Of a DNA stretch of 64,000 nt, positions 8,217 through 18,270 are shown piece by piece (the first letter of the stretch is position 1; every line of letters begins with the position of its first letter). This DNA comes from Paracoccus sp. PAMC 22219 (GTDB lineage: Bacteria > Pseudomonadota > Alphaproteobacteria > Rhodobacterales > Rhodobacteraceae), in NCBI RefSeq assembly GCF_000787695.1, contig NZ_BBPH01000005.1, positions 1 to 64,000 of the forward strand, given 5' to 3'. The notes beneath the pieces were generated by a model, which had not been told where the DNA came from, ran no database searches, and saw only the letters and a list, made by a program, of their open reading frames with translations. The translations under genes were made by a program, and so were the position numbers.

Positions 8217-9299
8217 ATGGATGATCTGACCCCCCTGCGCCAGCAATGGCTTGACCGCATCAACGCCGCCACCGACCCTCAGGCGATCGAGGAAGTGCGC
8301 CTGGCGGCCCTGGGCAAGAAGGGCGATCTGTCCCTGCGCATGCGCGAACTGGGCCGCATGTCGCCCGAGGAACGCCAGACCACCGGCAAGGCCCTGAACC
8401 AGATCCGCGACGAGATCGACGCCGCCCTGCGCGCGCGCAAGCTGTCGCTTGAGGATGCGGCGCTGGACGCGCGCCTCAAGGACGAATGGCTGGACGTGAC
8501 CCTTCCGGGCCGCCCGCGTCGCCAGGGAACGATCCACCCGATCAGCCAAGTCACGGACGAGGTCACCGCGATCTTCGCCGACATGGGCTTCGCCGTCGCC
8601 GAAGGTCCGCAGGTCGAAAGCGACTGGTACAATTTCGACGCGCTGAACATCGCCCCAGAACACCCCGCACGCCAGGAACACGACACGTTCTTCATGCACC
8701 GCGCACCCGGCGACGACCGGCCGCCGCACGTGCTGCGCACCCACACCTCGCCTGTCCAGATCCGCGCCATGCAGGATCAGGGCGCACCCATCCGCGTCAT
8801 CGCGCCGGGCCGCGTCTACCGCATGGACATGGACCAGACCCACACGCCGATGTTCCACCAGATCGAGGGCCTGGCCATCGACCGCGACATCAGCATGGCC
8901 CATCTGAAATGGACGCTGGAGGAATTCTGCCGCGCCTTCTTCGAGGTCCCTTCGGTCGAGCTGCGCTTCCGCGCGTCGCATTTCCCCTTCACCGAACCCT
9001 CGGCCGAGGTCGACATCCGCTGCTCCTGGGAGGGCGGCCAGCTGAAGATCGGCGAGGGCAATTCCTGGCTGGAGATCCTGGGCTCGGGCATGGTCCACCC
9101 CCACGTCCTGCGCTCGGGCGGGATCGATCCCGACCAATGGCAGGGCTTCGCCTTCGGCATGGGCATCGACCGCATCGCGATGCTGAAATACGGTATCCCC
9201 GACCTGCGCGCGTTCTTCGAATCGGACCTCCGCTGGCTACGCCACTACGGCTTCGCCGCCGGCGACGTGCCCAGCATCAGCGGCGGTCTCAGCCGCTGA
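8217..9299 (+). CDS. pheS: Phenylalanyl-tRNA synthetase alpha subunit
   Basis: A 360-residue class II synthetase subunit. An N-terminal coiled-coil arm (about residues 1-95) is followed by the catalytic domain with HPISQV, the motif 2 region [11 protein letters not shown] and motif 3 [11 protein letters not shown]. It pairs with PheT to charge tRNA-Phe. pheT lies about 2.5 kb downstream on the same strand, with three minus-strand genes between them. A GAGG Shine-Dalgarno sits before the ATG. Confidence 0.97.
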   Translation: MDDLTPLRQQWLDRINAATDPQAIEEVRLAALGKKGDLSLRMRELGRMSPEERQTTGKALNQIRDEIDAALRARKLSLEDAALDARLKDEWLDVTLPGRPRRQGTIHPISQVTDEVTAIFADMGFAVAEGPQVESDWYNFDALNIAPEHPARQEHDTFFMHRAPGDDRPPHVLRTHTSPVQIRAMQDQGAPIRVIAPGRVYRMDMDQTHTPMFHQIEGLAIDRDISMAHLKWTLEEFCRAFFEVPSVELRFRASHFPFTEPSAEVDIRCSWEGGQLKIGEGNSWLEILGSGMVHPHVLRSGGIDPDQWQGFAFGMGIDRIAMLKYGIPDLRAFFESDLRWLRHYGFAAGDVPSISGGLSR

Positions 9300-9304
9300 A
9301 TGCC

Positions 9305-9334
9305 GCGCGCCGCCCCATCCGGGGCGGCACGCGC
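9305..9334. terminator. Hairpin between convergent pheS and TM2 gene
   Basis: GCCGCCCC (9309-9316) and GGGGCGGC (9321-9328) form a perfect stem with a 4-base loop, extended by GCGC complements outside it. It lies between two convergent stop codons. No T run is present, so this is a moderate call. Confidence 0.5.
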
Positions 9335-9340
9335 AAGCCG

Positions 9341-9721
9341 TCAGCCGGTGACGGGCATCGCCCCAGAGGACGCTGACAGGGCAGGGGCGGTCGGCGTGGC
9401 ATAGGCCCCCATCTCGAAGGCCAGCTTCTGGCGCAGGGCCTGTTGATCGGCCCGGATGATCCCCGGGATCAGGAACAGGTCGACAAAGGCCCAGATGCCG
9501 ACCGCAGCCAGCAGGATCAGTCCGACACCGATGATCGCGGTGACCCAGCCCAGAATCCACAGGATCAGCATCGTCACTGCGGTCCCCGTCTTGCCCAGAT
9601 AGAACCTGTGCGCACCGAACCCCCCAAGGAAGACCAGCAAAAGATAGGCGATCACGGGCGACTTGGCATCATTGGTGACGCGCTGTTCGATCAGGATCTG
9701 TTGGTTGGTATCAAGGCGCAC
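9341..9721 (-). CDS. TM2 domain-containing membrane protein
   Basis: A 126-residue protein with two hydrophobic helices joined by a short turn. The TM2 signature GGFGAHRFYLGKTG lies near residues 33-46, followed by DLFLIPGIIR. TM2 proteins are small and widespread with no agreed function. The C-terminal 25 residues are low-complexity Ala/Pro/Ser. A paralog is encoded just upstream at 9829-10128 on the same strand, 107 bases away, so the two probably arose by tandem duplication. Confidence 0.82.
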   Translation of the reverse strand: MRLDTNQQILIEQRVTNDAKSPVIAYLLLVFLGGFGAHRFYLGKTGTAVTMLILWILGWVTAIIGVGLILLAAVGIWAFVDLFLIPGIIRADQQALRQKLAFEMGAYATPTAPALSASSGAMPVTG

Positions 9722-9828
9722 GGTGAAATCTCCGGTTCAAATGGAATATGGCGGTGATGATCACCGCCATAACATGATCCCCGATTTTAGATCACGGAAA
9801 CGTCACCATCCGGTTAACACGCGCGTGT

Positions 9829-10128
9829 TCAGCGCAGCCGCCGCCGGATATCCTCGCGGTCGGCACGGACCATGCCGGGGATCAGGAACAGGTCGATGAT
9901 GCACCACAGCACCACGAACCCCACCGCCGGCCAGCCGATCAGGATCGGCACCGTCAGCCAGCCCACGCCCCAGATGGCCAGCATGATGAAGCCGCTGATC
10001 CAGCGGCCCAGATACATGCGGTGCACGCCGAACCCCCATAGGAAGATCAGCAGCAGATAGGCGATCAGCGGCGATTTCGCCTCGTTGGCCACCCGCTGCT
10101 CGATCAGCAATTCGCGCTGCACATCCAT
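9829..10128 (-). CDS. TM2 domain-containing membrane protein (paralog)
   Basis: A 99-residue TM2 protein with GFGVHRMYLGRW between two hydrophobic stretches and DLFLIPGMVR after the second helix. It shares the N-terminal LIEQRV-N-AKSP-IAYLLL pattern with the neighbour at 9341-9721. The frame is open to 10164, but the ATG at 10128 has an AGGAG (minus strand, 10139-10143) about 10 bases before it and gives the paralog's N-terminus. Function unknown. Confidence 0.78.
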   Translation of the reverse strand: MDVQRELLIEQRVANEAKSPLIAYLLLIFLWGFGVHRMYLGRWISGFIMLAIWGVGWLTVPILIGWPAVGFVVLWCIIDLFLIPGMVRADREDIRRRLR

Positions 10129-10353
10129 CCGTCCGGCTCTCCTGTCAAAATCCGCGCGCCACATCGGTGCGCGCCTTCAAGATAGGAACCCGCCGCCGCA
10201 AGACAAGATCCGGCCCCCGATCCTCTCCGTTGGCCAAATACCCGAAATACCTCTGCCACGCGCAACACCACCGCGCGCAAGCGGTGTACAGCCTGTGCAC
10301 GCGCGGTGCCTGCCCGGTGCAGCCCCGGTGCGGGGGCAAACCCAATGAAATAA

Positions 10354-10383
10354 GGCCCCCGGCCGCATCGCGCAGCGGGGGCC
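10354..10383 (-). terminator. Terminator of the secreted-protein gene
   Basis: GGCCCCCG (10354-10361) pairs with CGGGGGCC (10376-10383). Read on the minus strand the hairpin is followed by a T-rich stretch (TTATTTCATT). It lies 46 bases past the stop of the gene at 10430-11656. Confidence 0.65.
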
Positions 10384-10429
10384 CTGCACCAGCACCGTCC
10401 GCGCAACAGGCGCGGGGTGCGCAACGCCG

Positions 10430-11656
10430 CTATTCGACGCGTTCGAACCGCTCGAAGACCAGGCCCACGGGCCGGATCGGCGCGCCCGGCTGATCGGGGC
10501 GGTTCACGTCGGTCAGCGCCATCCGGTACTCTCCGGGTTCCAGCACGACCGGCCCCAACCGCGCATCCACGCTGCCGTCCATGTCGTCCGCCTGCGCCAC
10601 CACCGCCCCGTCCCGAGAGAACAGCGCCAGCTTGGCGTCCACGCCCACCAGCCCACCATAGGCGCTGACCATCAGCGCCGTCTCGCGTTCCAGGGTGAAG
10701 GTCAGCCATTGCGCGGTGCCGTCCTGCAGCACGACCGTCTCGCGGTCCGCGGCCAGGTCGATGGCCTGCATCGGGTAATCGCCGTCCGTGGGCGGCGCCA
10801 GCTCCCCCTTGCGCCAGGCGGTGCGCAGATAGCTGTCGCGGTCCAGCGCCTCGACGCTGACGGTGATCGTGCCCTCGCCCGAGGAAATCGGCGCGACGCC
10901 CAGGCAATAGTCGCCCGCGGCCAGCCCGCTTGGGAAATCCAGGCGCGCGTTCAGCCCGTCCGCATCGTCATTGGCCGCGATCTGCGCGCCCGATCTGTCG
11001 AACAGCACCATGTTCGGGTCCAGCCCGTCGCTGACCGCCCGCAGGGTCACGGACGCGCTGTTTTCCAACGCGAATTTCAGATAGCGCACCGTGCCGTCCG
11101 TCTGCGCCTGCGCGGGCAGGGCGGCGTCCAGCGGCCCTTGGCCCAGGCTTTCGGCGGGGGTGTCGGCGGTGCAGGCGGCGATGGTGGTATCGACCGGATC
11201 GGCCAGCAGGGCGGGCATCTCGGGGCGGGTCAGCTGCACGGTGGCGGTCATGTCCGCGTCCCCGATGGGGATCAGCCGCACGCAGTAATCGCCCGGCCCG
11301 ACCGACTGTTCGATCCGTGAATTCAGCCCGATGGCGTCGTCATTCTCGGCCAGCAGGTCGCCGTCCGGCGTCTCCAGTCGGATCGACGGGTCGGCGTCCG
11401 ACATCGCCTCCAGCCGCAGGGGCTGCATGTCGCCGGTCACGCGGAACATGGCATAGGGGTTGTCGCTGGCGGTGGTGGTCATCTGCCGGGACAGGGCGGC
11501 ACCGGCGGCGGTGATGTCGCTGGCATCCGGACTTTCGCCCAGCCAGGTGGCGGGTTGGCCGGAACACAGGGGCTGGGGCGGGGCGTCCTGCGCCTGCGCG
11601 GGCAGGGTCGCCAGCAGCAGCAGGGGCAGGGGGGCAAGACGGGACATGAGACTCAT
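10430..11656 (-). CDS. Secreted protein with repeated PPC-like domains
   Basis: A 408-residue protein with a clear signal peptide (hydrophobic LAPLPLLLLATLPAQAQD, cleavage after AQA). The mature part holds three similar units of about 110 residues, each with an ENDDA- or NDDADGLNA-like acidic loop, an R-I/L-x(n)-GDYC or GEYRM strand and a preceding DP-x-L-x-LFDR/ETPDG strand. This pattern resembles bacterial pre-peptidase C-terminal (PPC) beta-sandwich domains, without any peptidase domain. The longer open frame to 13300 is a shadow across pheT. The ATG at 11656 has AAGGTG upstream. Role unknown, probably periplasmic or extracellular. Confidence 0.72.
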   Translation of the reverse strand: MSLMSRLAPLPLLLLATLPAQAQDAPPQPLCSGQPATWLGESPDASDITAAGAALSRQMTTTASDNPYAMFRVTGDMQPLRLEAMSDADPSIRLETPDGDLLAENDDAIGLNSRIEQSVGPGDYCVRLIPIGDADMTATVQLTRPEMPALLADPVDTTIAACTADTPAESLGQGPLDAALPAQAQTDGTVRYLKFALENSASVTLRAVSDGLDPNMVLFDRSGAQIAANDDADGLNARLDFPSGLAAGDYCLGVAPISSGEGTITVSVEALDRDSYLRTAWRKGELAPPTDGDYPMQAIDLAADRETVVLQDGTAQWLTFTLERETALMVSAYGGLVGVDAKLALFSRDGAVVAQADDMDGSVDARLGPVVLEPGEYRMALTDVNRPDQPGAPIRPVGLVFERFERVE

Positions 11657-11827
11657 GATGACACCTTGAGGTTGCTTCGCGGCACAGTCGCACCGCGCAG
11701 GCCCCCCGGCAAGCACCGTGAATTGCCCTGCAATCGTGGAAATCCGCCGATCCGGCTTGACCCAGACCGCATGGCACGGTTCAAGGCGGCAAAGTCCCCG
11801 TGCGGGCCGACCCGGAAGGCAGACGCC

Positions 11828-14214
11828 ATGAAGTTCACCCTCTCCTGGCTCAAGGAGCATCTGGATACCACCGCGACCCTCGACCAGATCGCCGAGGCGC
11901 TGACCGACCTTGGCCTGGAGGTCGAGGAGATCGCCGACCCCGCGGCCAAGCTGGGCACGTTCACCCTGGCGCGGATCGAGGATGCGCAGCAACATCCCGA
12001 TGCCGACCGCCTGCGCGTCTGTCGCGTGATGACGGACGAGGGCGAAAAGCAGATCGTCTGCGGCGCGCCCAATGCGCGGGCGGGCATCACGGTCGTGCTG
12101 GCCAAGCCCGGCGATTACGTCCCTGGCATCGACACGACGCTTGGCGTGGGCAAGATCCGCGGCGTCGAAAGCCACGGCATGATGGCCAGCGAACGCGAGC
12201 TGGAGCTGTCCGAGGAGCATGACGGCATCATTGAGCTTCCTTCGGGCGAGGTCGGCCAGCGCTTCGTCGATTGGCTGGCGCAGAACGCGCCCGACAAGAT
12301 CGACCCGATGATCCATATCAAGATCACCCCGAACCGTCCCGACGCCCTGGGCGTCCACGGCATCGCCCGCGATCTGGCTGCGCGCGGTCTGGGGACGCTG
12401 AAACCCGTGGCGGTGGACCCGGTGCCGGGGGCTTTCCCCTGTCCGGTGGGCGTGACCATCGACGCCGGGGTTGCCGCCAAGGCACCGTTCTTTGCGGGCC
12501 GCGTGGTGCGGGGCGTGACGAACGGCCCGTCGCCCGCTTGGCTGCAAAAGCGGCTGCGCGCGATCGGCCTGCGCCCGATCAATGCGCTGGTGGACATCAC
12601 CAACTTCTTCACCTTCGACCTGAACCGCCCGCTGCATGTCTTTGACGCGGCCAAGGTCGCGGGCGGCCTGACCCTGCGCGGCGCGCGGGCGGGCGAGGAA
12701 CTGGTGGCGCTGGACGACAAGACCTATGTCCTGCCCGAAGGCGCGGTGGTGATCTGCGACGACCACGGCATCGAGAGCATCGCGGGCATCATGGGCGGCG
12801 CGGCTTCGGGCGCGTCCGAGGAGACGACCGATGTCTTCATCGAGGCCGCCTATTTCGACCCGATCAGCACCGCCGCCACCGGCCGCGCGCTGAAGATCAA
12901 CAGCGATGCCCGCTATCGGTTCGAACGCGGCATCGACCCGGCCTTCACCCTGTCGGGGCTGGAGAAGGCCACGCGCATGGTGATGGACCTGTGCGGCGGC
13001 GAGGCTTCCGAGGTCGTGACCGCGGGCGCGCTGCCCGACACGGCACGCGCCTATGGCCTGGACCCGCAGCGGACCAGCCGCCTGGTGGGCATGGACATCC
13101 CCGAGGCCGATCAGCGCGCCACGCTGGAGGCCCTGGCTTTCGCCTTGAGGGCGACATGGCGCATGTGCCGTCCTGGCGCCCCGACGTGCTGGGCGAGGCC
13201 GATCTGGTCGAGGAGATCGCCCGCATCGCCAGCCTGACCAAGCTGCAGGGCAAGCCCCTGCCGCGCGCGCAGGCGGGGGTGCCCAAACCCGTGCTGACAC
13301 CGCTGCAGGTCCGCGAAAAGACCGCGCGTCGGATGGCGGCGGCCTTGGGTTACAACGAATGCGTGACCTACAGCTTTATCGACCAGGCCTCGGCGGCGCT
13401 GTTCGGCGGCGGTTCCGACGCCGTGCGCGTCGACAACCCGATCAGCAGCGAGATGTCGCATCTGCGTCCCGACCTGCTGCCCGGCCTGCTGCAGGCCGCG
13501 GCGCGCAACCAGGCGCGCGGCTTTGCCGACCTGGCGCTGTTCGAGATGGGCCCGGTCTTTTCGGGCGGAGAGCCGGGCGAGCAGGCGGTCCGCATCAGCG
13601 GTCTGCTGGTCGGCCAGACCGCGCCGCGCGACCCGTTCGGCAGCCGCCGCAAGGTGGACCTGTATGACGCCAAGGCCGATGCCGAGGCGATCCTGAACGC
13701 CATCGGCGCGCCCGCCAAGGCTCAGGTCAACCGCAAGCTGGATGGCTGGTGGCATCCGGGACGGTCGGGCAACATCGCCTTGGGCCCCAACGTGCTGGCC
13801 ACGTTCGGGGAAATCCACCCCAAGGTCCTGCGCCAGATGGACGTCAAGGGCCCGGCCGTGGGCTTTACGATTCATCTGGCCGCAGTGCCCTTCCCCAAGG
13901 CCAAGACGCCGACGCGACCAGCGCTGGAACTGTCGGAACTGCAGGCTGTCGACCGCGACTTCGCCTTTGTCGTGGATGCGCAGGTCGAGGCGCTGACCCT
14001 GGTCAATGCCGCCGCCGGCGCCGACAAGGCGCTGATCGCCGGCGTGTCGGTCTTTGATCAGTTCCAGGGGCTGGAGGGCGGGCAGAAGTCGCTGGCCATC
14101 ACCGTGCGCCTGCAGCCGCGCGACAAGACCCTGACCGATGCCGATATCGAGGCGGTCAGCCGCAAGATCGTCGAAAAGGTCGAAAAGGCCACGGGCGGCC
14201 GCCTGCGCGCCTGA
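11828..14214 (+). CDS. pheT: Phenylalanyl-tRNA synthetase beta subunit (one-base frameshift)
   Basis: All PheT parts are present: MKFTLSWLKEHL N-terminus, the OB-fold tRNA-binding domain (about residues 40-150), the B3/B4 editing domain, the B5 domain, the pseudo-catalytic core and the C-terminal FDX-ACB anticodon-binding domain. The reading frame breaks at about 13135, where CTGG-CTTT needs one more G to give the expected LEALGFRLEGDMAHVPSW. After that the frame runs cleanly to the stop at 14214. Restored length is 795 residues, normal for the family. Since pheT is essential, a consensus error is far more likely than a real mutation. Confidence 0.92.
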
Positions 14215-14236
14215 CCCGGTGCGCGCCACCGCAACG

Positions 14237-14272
14237 AAAAGACCCCGACCGGATCTCCGGGCGGGGTCTTTT
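14237..14272. terminator. Bidirectional terminator between pheT and the 28-codon gene
   Basis: AAAAGACCCCG (14237-14247) pairs with CGGGGTCTTTT (14262-14272), giving an 11-bp stem with A and T tracts on either side. It serves pheT on the plus strand and the small peptide gene on the minus strand. Confidence 0.85.
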
Positions 14273-14296
14273 CATGTCGGGCAATCGATGCGCGTC

Positions 14297-14383
14297 TTAG
14301 AAGATCAGCGACAGGATGCCGATCACGACAAGCAGGCCGATGATGAAGATGATGCCTGCGGCACCGCCGATGAACTTGAGCAT
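14297..14383 (-). CDS. 28-residue single-helix membrane peptide
   Basis: A very short frame encoding MLKFIGGAAG followed by an almost unbroken hydrophobic helix ending in LSLIF. An AGGAGA Shine-Dalgarno lies 5 bases before the ATG, and the gene sits between the ffs RNA and a bidirectional terminator. These signals argue for a translated gene despite the length. I do not recognise a named family. It would be an inner-membrane miniprotein of unknown role. Confidence 0.6.
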   Translation of the reverse strand: MLKFIGGAAGIIFIIGLLVVIGILSLIF

Positions 14384-14489
14384 GTCGGTCTCCTGTTGGT
14401 TTACGCAGGACAACCGGAAAGGGGCAGGGTGGTTCCCGCCTGACGCCGTGCGGCGCAGGAAAACAGGATAATCGCATGTGGGAACGGGT

Positions 14490-14583
14490 GAGAGGCTGGA
14501 CAACGACCCATGCGGGACTCGTTACGGCTGCTTCCTTCCGGACCTGACCGATTTGGCGAGGCGCTTGCCCGCGCCAACCTCTC
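14490..14583 (-). ncRNA. ffs: Signal recognition particle RNA, small (4.5S) type
   Basis: The minus strand carries the universally conserved SRP apical loop: GGTCAGGTCCGGAAGGAAGC followed by AGCCGTAACGAG. The ends GAGAGG and CCTCTC (plus-strand 14578-14583 and 14490-14495) pair to close a rod about 94 nt long. The RNA binds Ffh and targets membrane proteins co-translationally. The ends are estimated from the terminal pairing. Confidence 0.93.
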
Positions 14584-14634
14584 GGGCGCACAGATAGGAT
14601 GGCCGCGCGGCGGATGCAAGCCCATGCGCGCGGC

Positions 14635-16493
14635 TTACAGCGTCAGCCGCATCACCGCGAAACCGTCGTCGTTCAGCCCCACGCCCTGCATCCGGTCGGG
14701 GTCGGGCACGGGCCGGTCCAGGGCCGCGGGCGCAGTCTCGAACAGGACCGAGGTGCCGGGCTGGGGCACAAAACCCCAGTTCGGCCGCGCCGGAATGCGC
14801 ACGCGCCGAAGCTGGCGGACATAGCGGCGCAGAACGTCCCGGGTCAGCGCGTCGCGATCCAGGATAACAGTGTTGCGCGACACCAGCGGGCTGAACAGGC
14901 CGCAGCTTGCCAGCCGATAGGAGTTCGTGGCCAGTACGAAGGGCTGGTCGTCCGCGATGGGCCGCGTCTGCCAGGTCAGGTCGCGGATTCGGCTGGCCTG
15001 CGGATCGGCCGTGCGCCCGTCGGGGTGGAACCGGGCCGGGGCGGACAGGTCGATCCGCCAGCTGACCCCGTCGATGACGTCGAAGTTATAGGCGGGAAAG
15101 TCCGGGTTCAGCAGCGGCGCGTCGCGGGCGCCGGGATCCACGCGGTGAAACAGGCTGGCTGATCGTTCCAGCCAGCCGCGCAGCTGTGCCCCCGTCAGGC
15201 GGATCGCGGTGATGCGGTTCGGAAAGGAATAGAGGTCGGCCAGATGCCGCAGGCTGAGCGTGCCTGCCGGGACATCGGTGTAATGCTGCGGCCCGCCCCG
15301 CCCCCCGGCCCGATAGGCGCCGAGGCCGACAGGACCGGCACCCCGGCATCCGGCGTGCCCGCCAGCCGCTGCCGGACGTGCCAGCGCTGCGCGAGGTTCA
15401 CAAGGCGCAGGCCGCAATCATGCCCGATCACCGCGAAATGGCTGTTCAGGGGTTGCGCCGTGCGGCCGATGCGCGTGGACAGCTGCCGCAGGGTGGCCTT
15501 GTGCGCCGTCGCCACCTGGCGCGAGACCAGCACCGCGGTCGGCATCGCGGGCGTCACCGATTCGGCGCGCACGGCAAAGCGGTCGATCGCCAGCCCGCCA
15601 TCCGCGCGCCGAGCAAAGCGCAGATCGATCACCCCCAGATGCGAGCCGCCGAACCCCGGCATGACCGCGGGCTTGCCCGCCAGCGTCCCCAGATCTGCGT
15701 CGATGCCGGGGCGGCCGCGCCAGCGGGGGCCGGGAAAGACCTCGTGCGTGTGGCCAGCGATCAGGACGTCGATGCCCGGCAGGGCGGCCAGCGCGTGGGC
15801 CGCATGTTCCATCCGTGGCAGCGGATCGGGCGCGCCGATGCCGCTATGCGCCAGCGCCACGACCAGATCGACCCCCTGGGCGCGCAGCCGGGGCACCATC
15901 CGGCGGGCACAGTCCAGGATGTCGTCGCTGCGCATGACGGCGCGCAGGTCCTGGTCCCATTCCTCGGTCTGGGGGGGAAGAAAGCCGATCACGCCGATGC
16001 GCAGCGGCACGGGGTTGCCCTGCGGATCGGTCAACTGACGCTCGATCACGCAGGTGGCGGCGAAATCGACCCCGCGCCGCACCGTCAGGTTCGCGGCCAG
16101 CATCGGAAAGCGCGCCCGCGCCACCGCCCGCCGCAGAAAGGGCAGGCCAAAGTTGAAATCGTGGTTGCCAAGCGCCGCCGCGTCATAGCCAAGCGCGTTC
16201 ATCGCCGCGATGGCCGGGTGGACACCCGCAAACGGCCCGCTGCGCCGCGCCACCAGATCGCCCATCGGGCCGCCCTGCAGGAAATCGCCGTTGTCCAGCA
16301 GCACGCTGGCATGCGGCCCGGCCCGCCGTGCCTCGATCAGCGATGCGGTGCGTGCCAGCCCGATCCGGTCCGACGGGCGGTCCGCCAGATAGTCGTAGGG
16401 CAGCAGATGCATGTGCAGGTCGCTGGTGGCCAGGATGCGCAGCGTCATGCCATCGGGGGGCGGATGATCCGCGGCCGTGGCGGGCAGTTGCAT
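14635..16493 (-). CDS. Bifunctional 2',3'-cyclic-nucleotide phosphodiesterase/5'-nucleotidase family protein (one-base frameshift)
   Basis: The N-terminal metallophosphoesterase domain shows LATSDLHMHLLPYDY, LLDNGDFLQGGP, ALGNHDFNFG, LAHSGIG and AGHTHEVFPG. The C-terminal 5'-nucleotidase domain shows GGRGGP-x(2)-YTDVPAG and ATNSYR. The frame is broken near 15316 (one C missing on the coding strand, GCGCC-TATC). The restored protein is about 619 residues. It is CpdB-like and normally acts on periplasmic nucleotides, but no signal peptide is apparent, so export is doubtful. The start at 16493 has AGGA 5 bases upstream, while an upstream in-frame ATG at 16538 lacks one. Confidence 0.82.
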
Positions 16494-16824
16494 CGTCTTC
16501 CTGTCAAACATCTGATCGCCCGACGCCGCGTTGCGCATGCCGCCATGTCCATTCCGGGCACGGACGACATATCGACCCCATGCTTACTGTATACATTTCG
16601 GATCGCACAACCAAAGATTGAAGAAGGGGCTGTTTTTCAGGGCATTGTGGCGCAATCTGCCTTTGACCGAAGGAATGCGCCGCAGACGGGCGTGTCGGGG
16701 TTTTCAGGTGCGATCGCCGCGCAAAGTTAATCCCCCGGTTGAACCTGCCGCGCGATCCGGATTATCTGCGTTGGGAAGGGTGGACGGTCCTGGCCGTCCC
16801 GGAAGGGTCATTGGGTCGTTTCAG
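16494..16824. other. Intergenic region with no recognisable gene
   Basis: This stretch of 331 bases separates the nucleotidase gene (minus) from the SRPBCC gene (plus). It has locally lower GC around 16580-16640, which suggests promoters for both divergent genes. The frame open from 16531 into the SRPBCC gene has no family-like sequence and is not taken as coding. Confidence 0.5.
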
Positions 16825-17283
16825 ATGAAGTTCTCCACGCGGATCGACACCGACCTTCCCGCGGAACGCCTGTTTGAGGTGGTCGGAAATTTCGACGCTC
16901 TGGAACGGATGCTGATCGGCCGCGGTGCAACCGTGGCGCGCATCGATCCGTCGAACGAGCCGGGGATCGGCATGGGCTGGAACATCGGCTTCGACTGGCG
17001 GGGCAAGGCGCGGCACCTGCGGTTGGCCGTTACCCGGTTCGACCGCCCCGAACAGATGATGATGGCCGGACATTCCGACGCGCTGGACCTGACCGTGGTG
17101 GCCACCGTCGTGGCGCTGAGCCGGGTCAAGTCGCGCCTGATCTTCGAGACCGAGGTGCGGCCGCGCAACATGAAGGCTCGGCTGATGCTGCAGACCGCCA
17201 AGCTGGGCAAGGCGCAGCTGGACCGCCGCTTTCAGCGCCGGATCGAGGATTTCGTGCAGCAGATGCGCAGCTTTGCCCGCTAG
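16825..17283 (+). CDS. SRPBCC family protein
   Basis: A 152-residue protein with the START/Bet v1-like (SRPBCC) pattern: MKFSTRIDTDLPAERLFEVV at the N-terminus, a central W-IGFDWRGK beta segment and a long C-terminal helix ending near FVQQMRSFAR. Such proteins bind hydrophobic ligands or modify lipids and polyketides. The substrate cannot be read from the sequence. The start is the first ATG that gives the domain N-terminus. It is convergent with pheA, with 6 bases between the stops. Confidence 0.72.
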   Translation: MKFSTRIDTDLPAERLFEVVGNFDALERMLIGRGATVARIDPSNEPGIGMGWNIGFDWRGKARHLRLAVTRFDRPEQMMMAGHSDALDLTVVATVVALSRVKSRLIFETEVRPRNMKARLMLQTAKLGKAQLDRRFQRRIEDFVQQMRSFAR

Positions 17284-17289
17284 GCGGGA

Positions 17290-18150
17290 TCAGTCCGCCA
17301 GCGTCGCCCGGCGCTGCGCCTCGCGCAGCGGATCGGCCGGATAGACACCCAGGATGTCCAGGCTGGAGGTGAAATAGCTCAGTTCGTCCAGCGCGCGGGC
17401 GACGTTGGCGTCCTCGGGGTGGCCCTCGATATCGGCATAGAACTGGGTCGCGGTGAACACGCCGTCGACCATATAGCTTTCCAGCTTGGTCATGTTCACG
17501 CCGTTCGTGGCGAACCCGCCCATCGCCTTGTACAGCGCCGCCGGGATGTTGCGCACCCGGAAGACAAAGCTGGTCAGCATGCGGTCCGACCGGCGGCTGT
17601 CGTCGGCCTGGCGCGACATGATCAGGAATCGGGTCGTGTTGTTCTGGCGGTCCTCGATCCGGTCGGCCAGGCGGTCCAGGCCATAGATCTCTCCCGCCAG
17701 GGGGGCGGCCAAGGCCGCCAGCGACGGATTGCCGCGCGCGGCGACCTCCTTGGCGGAACCGGCGGTGTCGGCCCCGGTGATCGCGCGGATGTCGTTGCTG
17801 CGCAGGAAGCCCCGGCACTGGCCCAGCAGGACGGTGTGGCTCATCGCCTCGCGGACCTGATCCAGCGTGGTGCCGGGCACCGCCAGCAGGCTGATATGGA
17901 CGCGCACGAAGGCCTCGTCGATGATACGCAGGCCGGATTCGGGCAGTAGGTGATGGATATCCGCCACACGCCCATAGGTCGAGTTTTCGACCGGCAGCAT
18001 GGCCAGGTCGGCGTCGCCCGCGCGCACGGCCTCGATCACGTCCTCGAAGGTGCGGCAGGGCAGGGCCTCCATTCCGGGACGCGCGCTGCGGCAGGCCTCG
18101 TGGCTGTAGGCACCCGGTTCTCCCTGGAACGCGATGCGATTCGTGGTCAT
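17290..18150 (-). CDS. pheA: Prephenate dehydratase
   Basis: A 286-residue monofunctional enzyme converting prephenate to phenylpyruvate in phenylalanine synthesis. The N-terminal catalytic domain has RIAFQGEPGAYSHEA, ENSTYGRV and the NNTTRFLIM (TRF) motif. The C-terminal ACT domain (about residues 200-280) has GFATNGVNMTKLES, the phenylalanine-binding ESR-type site. No chorismate mutase domain is fused. It is divergent from cycM. Confidence 0.95.
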   Translation of the reverse strand: MTTNRIAFQGEPGAYSHEACRSARPGMEALPCRTFEDVIEAVRAGDADLAMLPVENSTYGRVADIHHLLPESGLRIIDEAFVRVHISLLAVPGTTLDQVREAMSHTVLLGQCRGFLRSNDIRAITGADTAGSAKEVAARGNPSLAALAAPLAGEIYGLDRLADRIEDRQNNTTRFLIMSRQADDSRRSDRMLTSFVFRVRNIPAALYKAMGGFATNGVNMTKLESYMVDGVFTATQFYADIEGHPEDANVARALDELSYFTSSLDILGVYPADPLREAQRRATLAD

Positions 18151-18270
18151 GGCCGGGCCCCCGCTGTTCGAAATTTGAGCGTGCCGGGGTAACTATACCT
18201 TGATCCTTGAAAGCGAAAGCGGATACATACCGCTCGACCTGACGAGCTTACCAAGGCGGGACCGCACGCG

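Noticed and set aside
11657..13300. N-terminal extension of the secreted-protein frame across pheT
   Set aside because: The signal peptide and Shine-Dalgarno place the start at 11656, and the upstream part is antisense to pheT.
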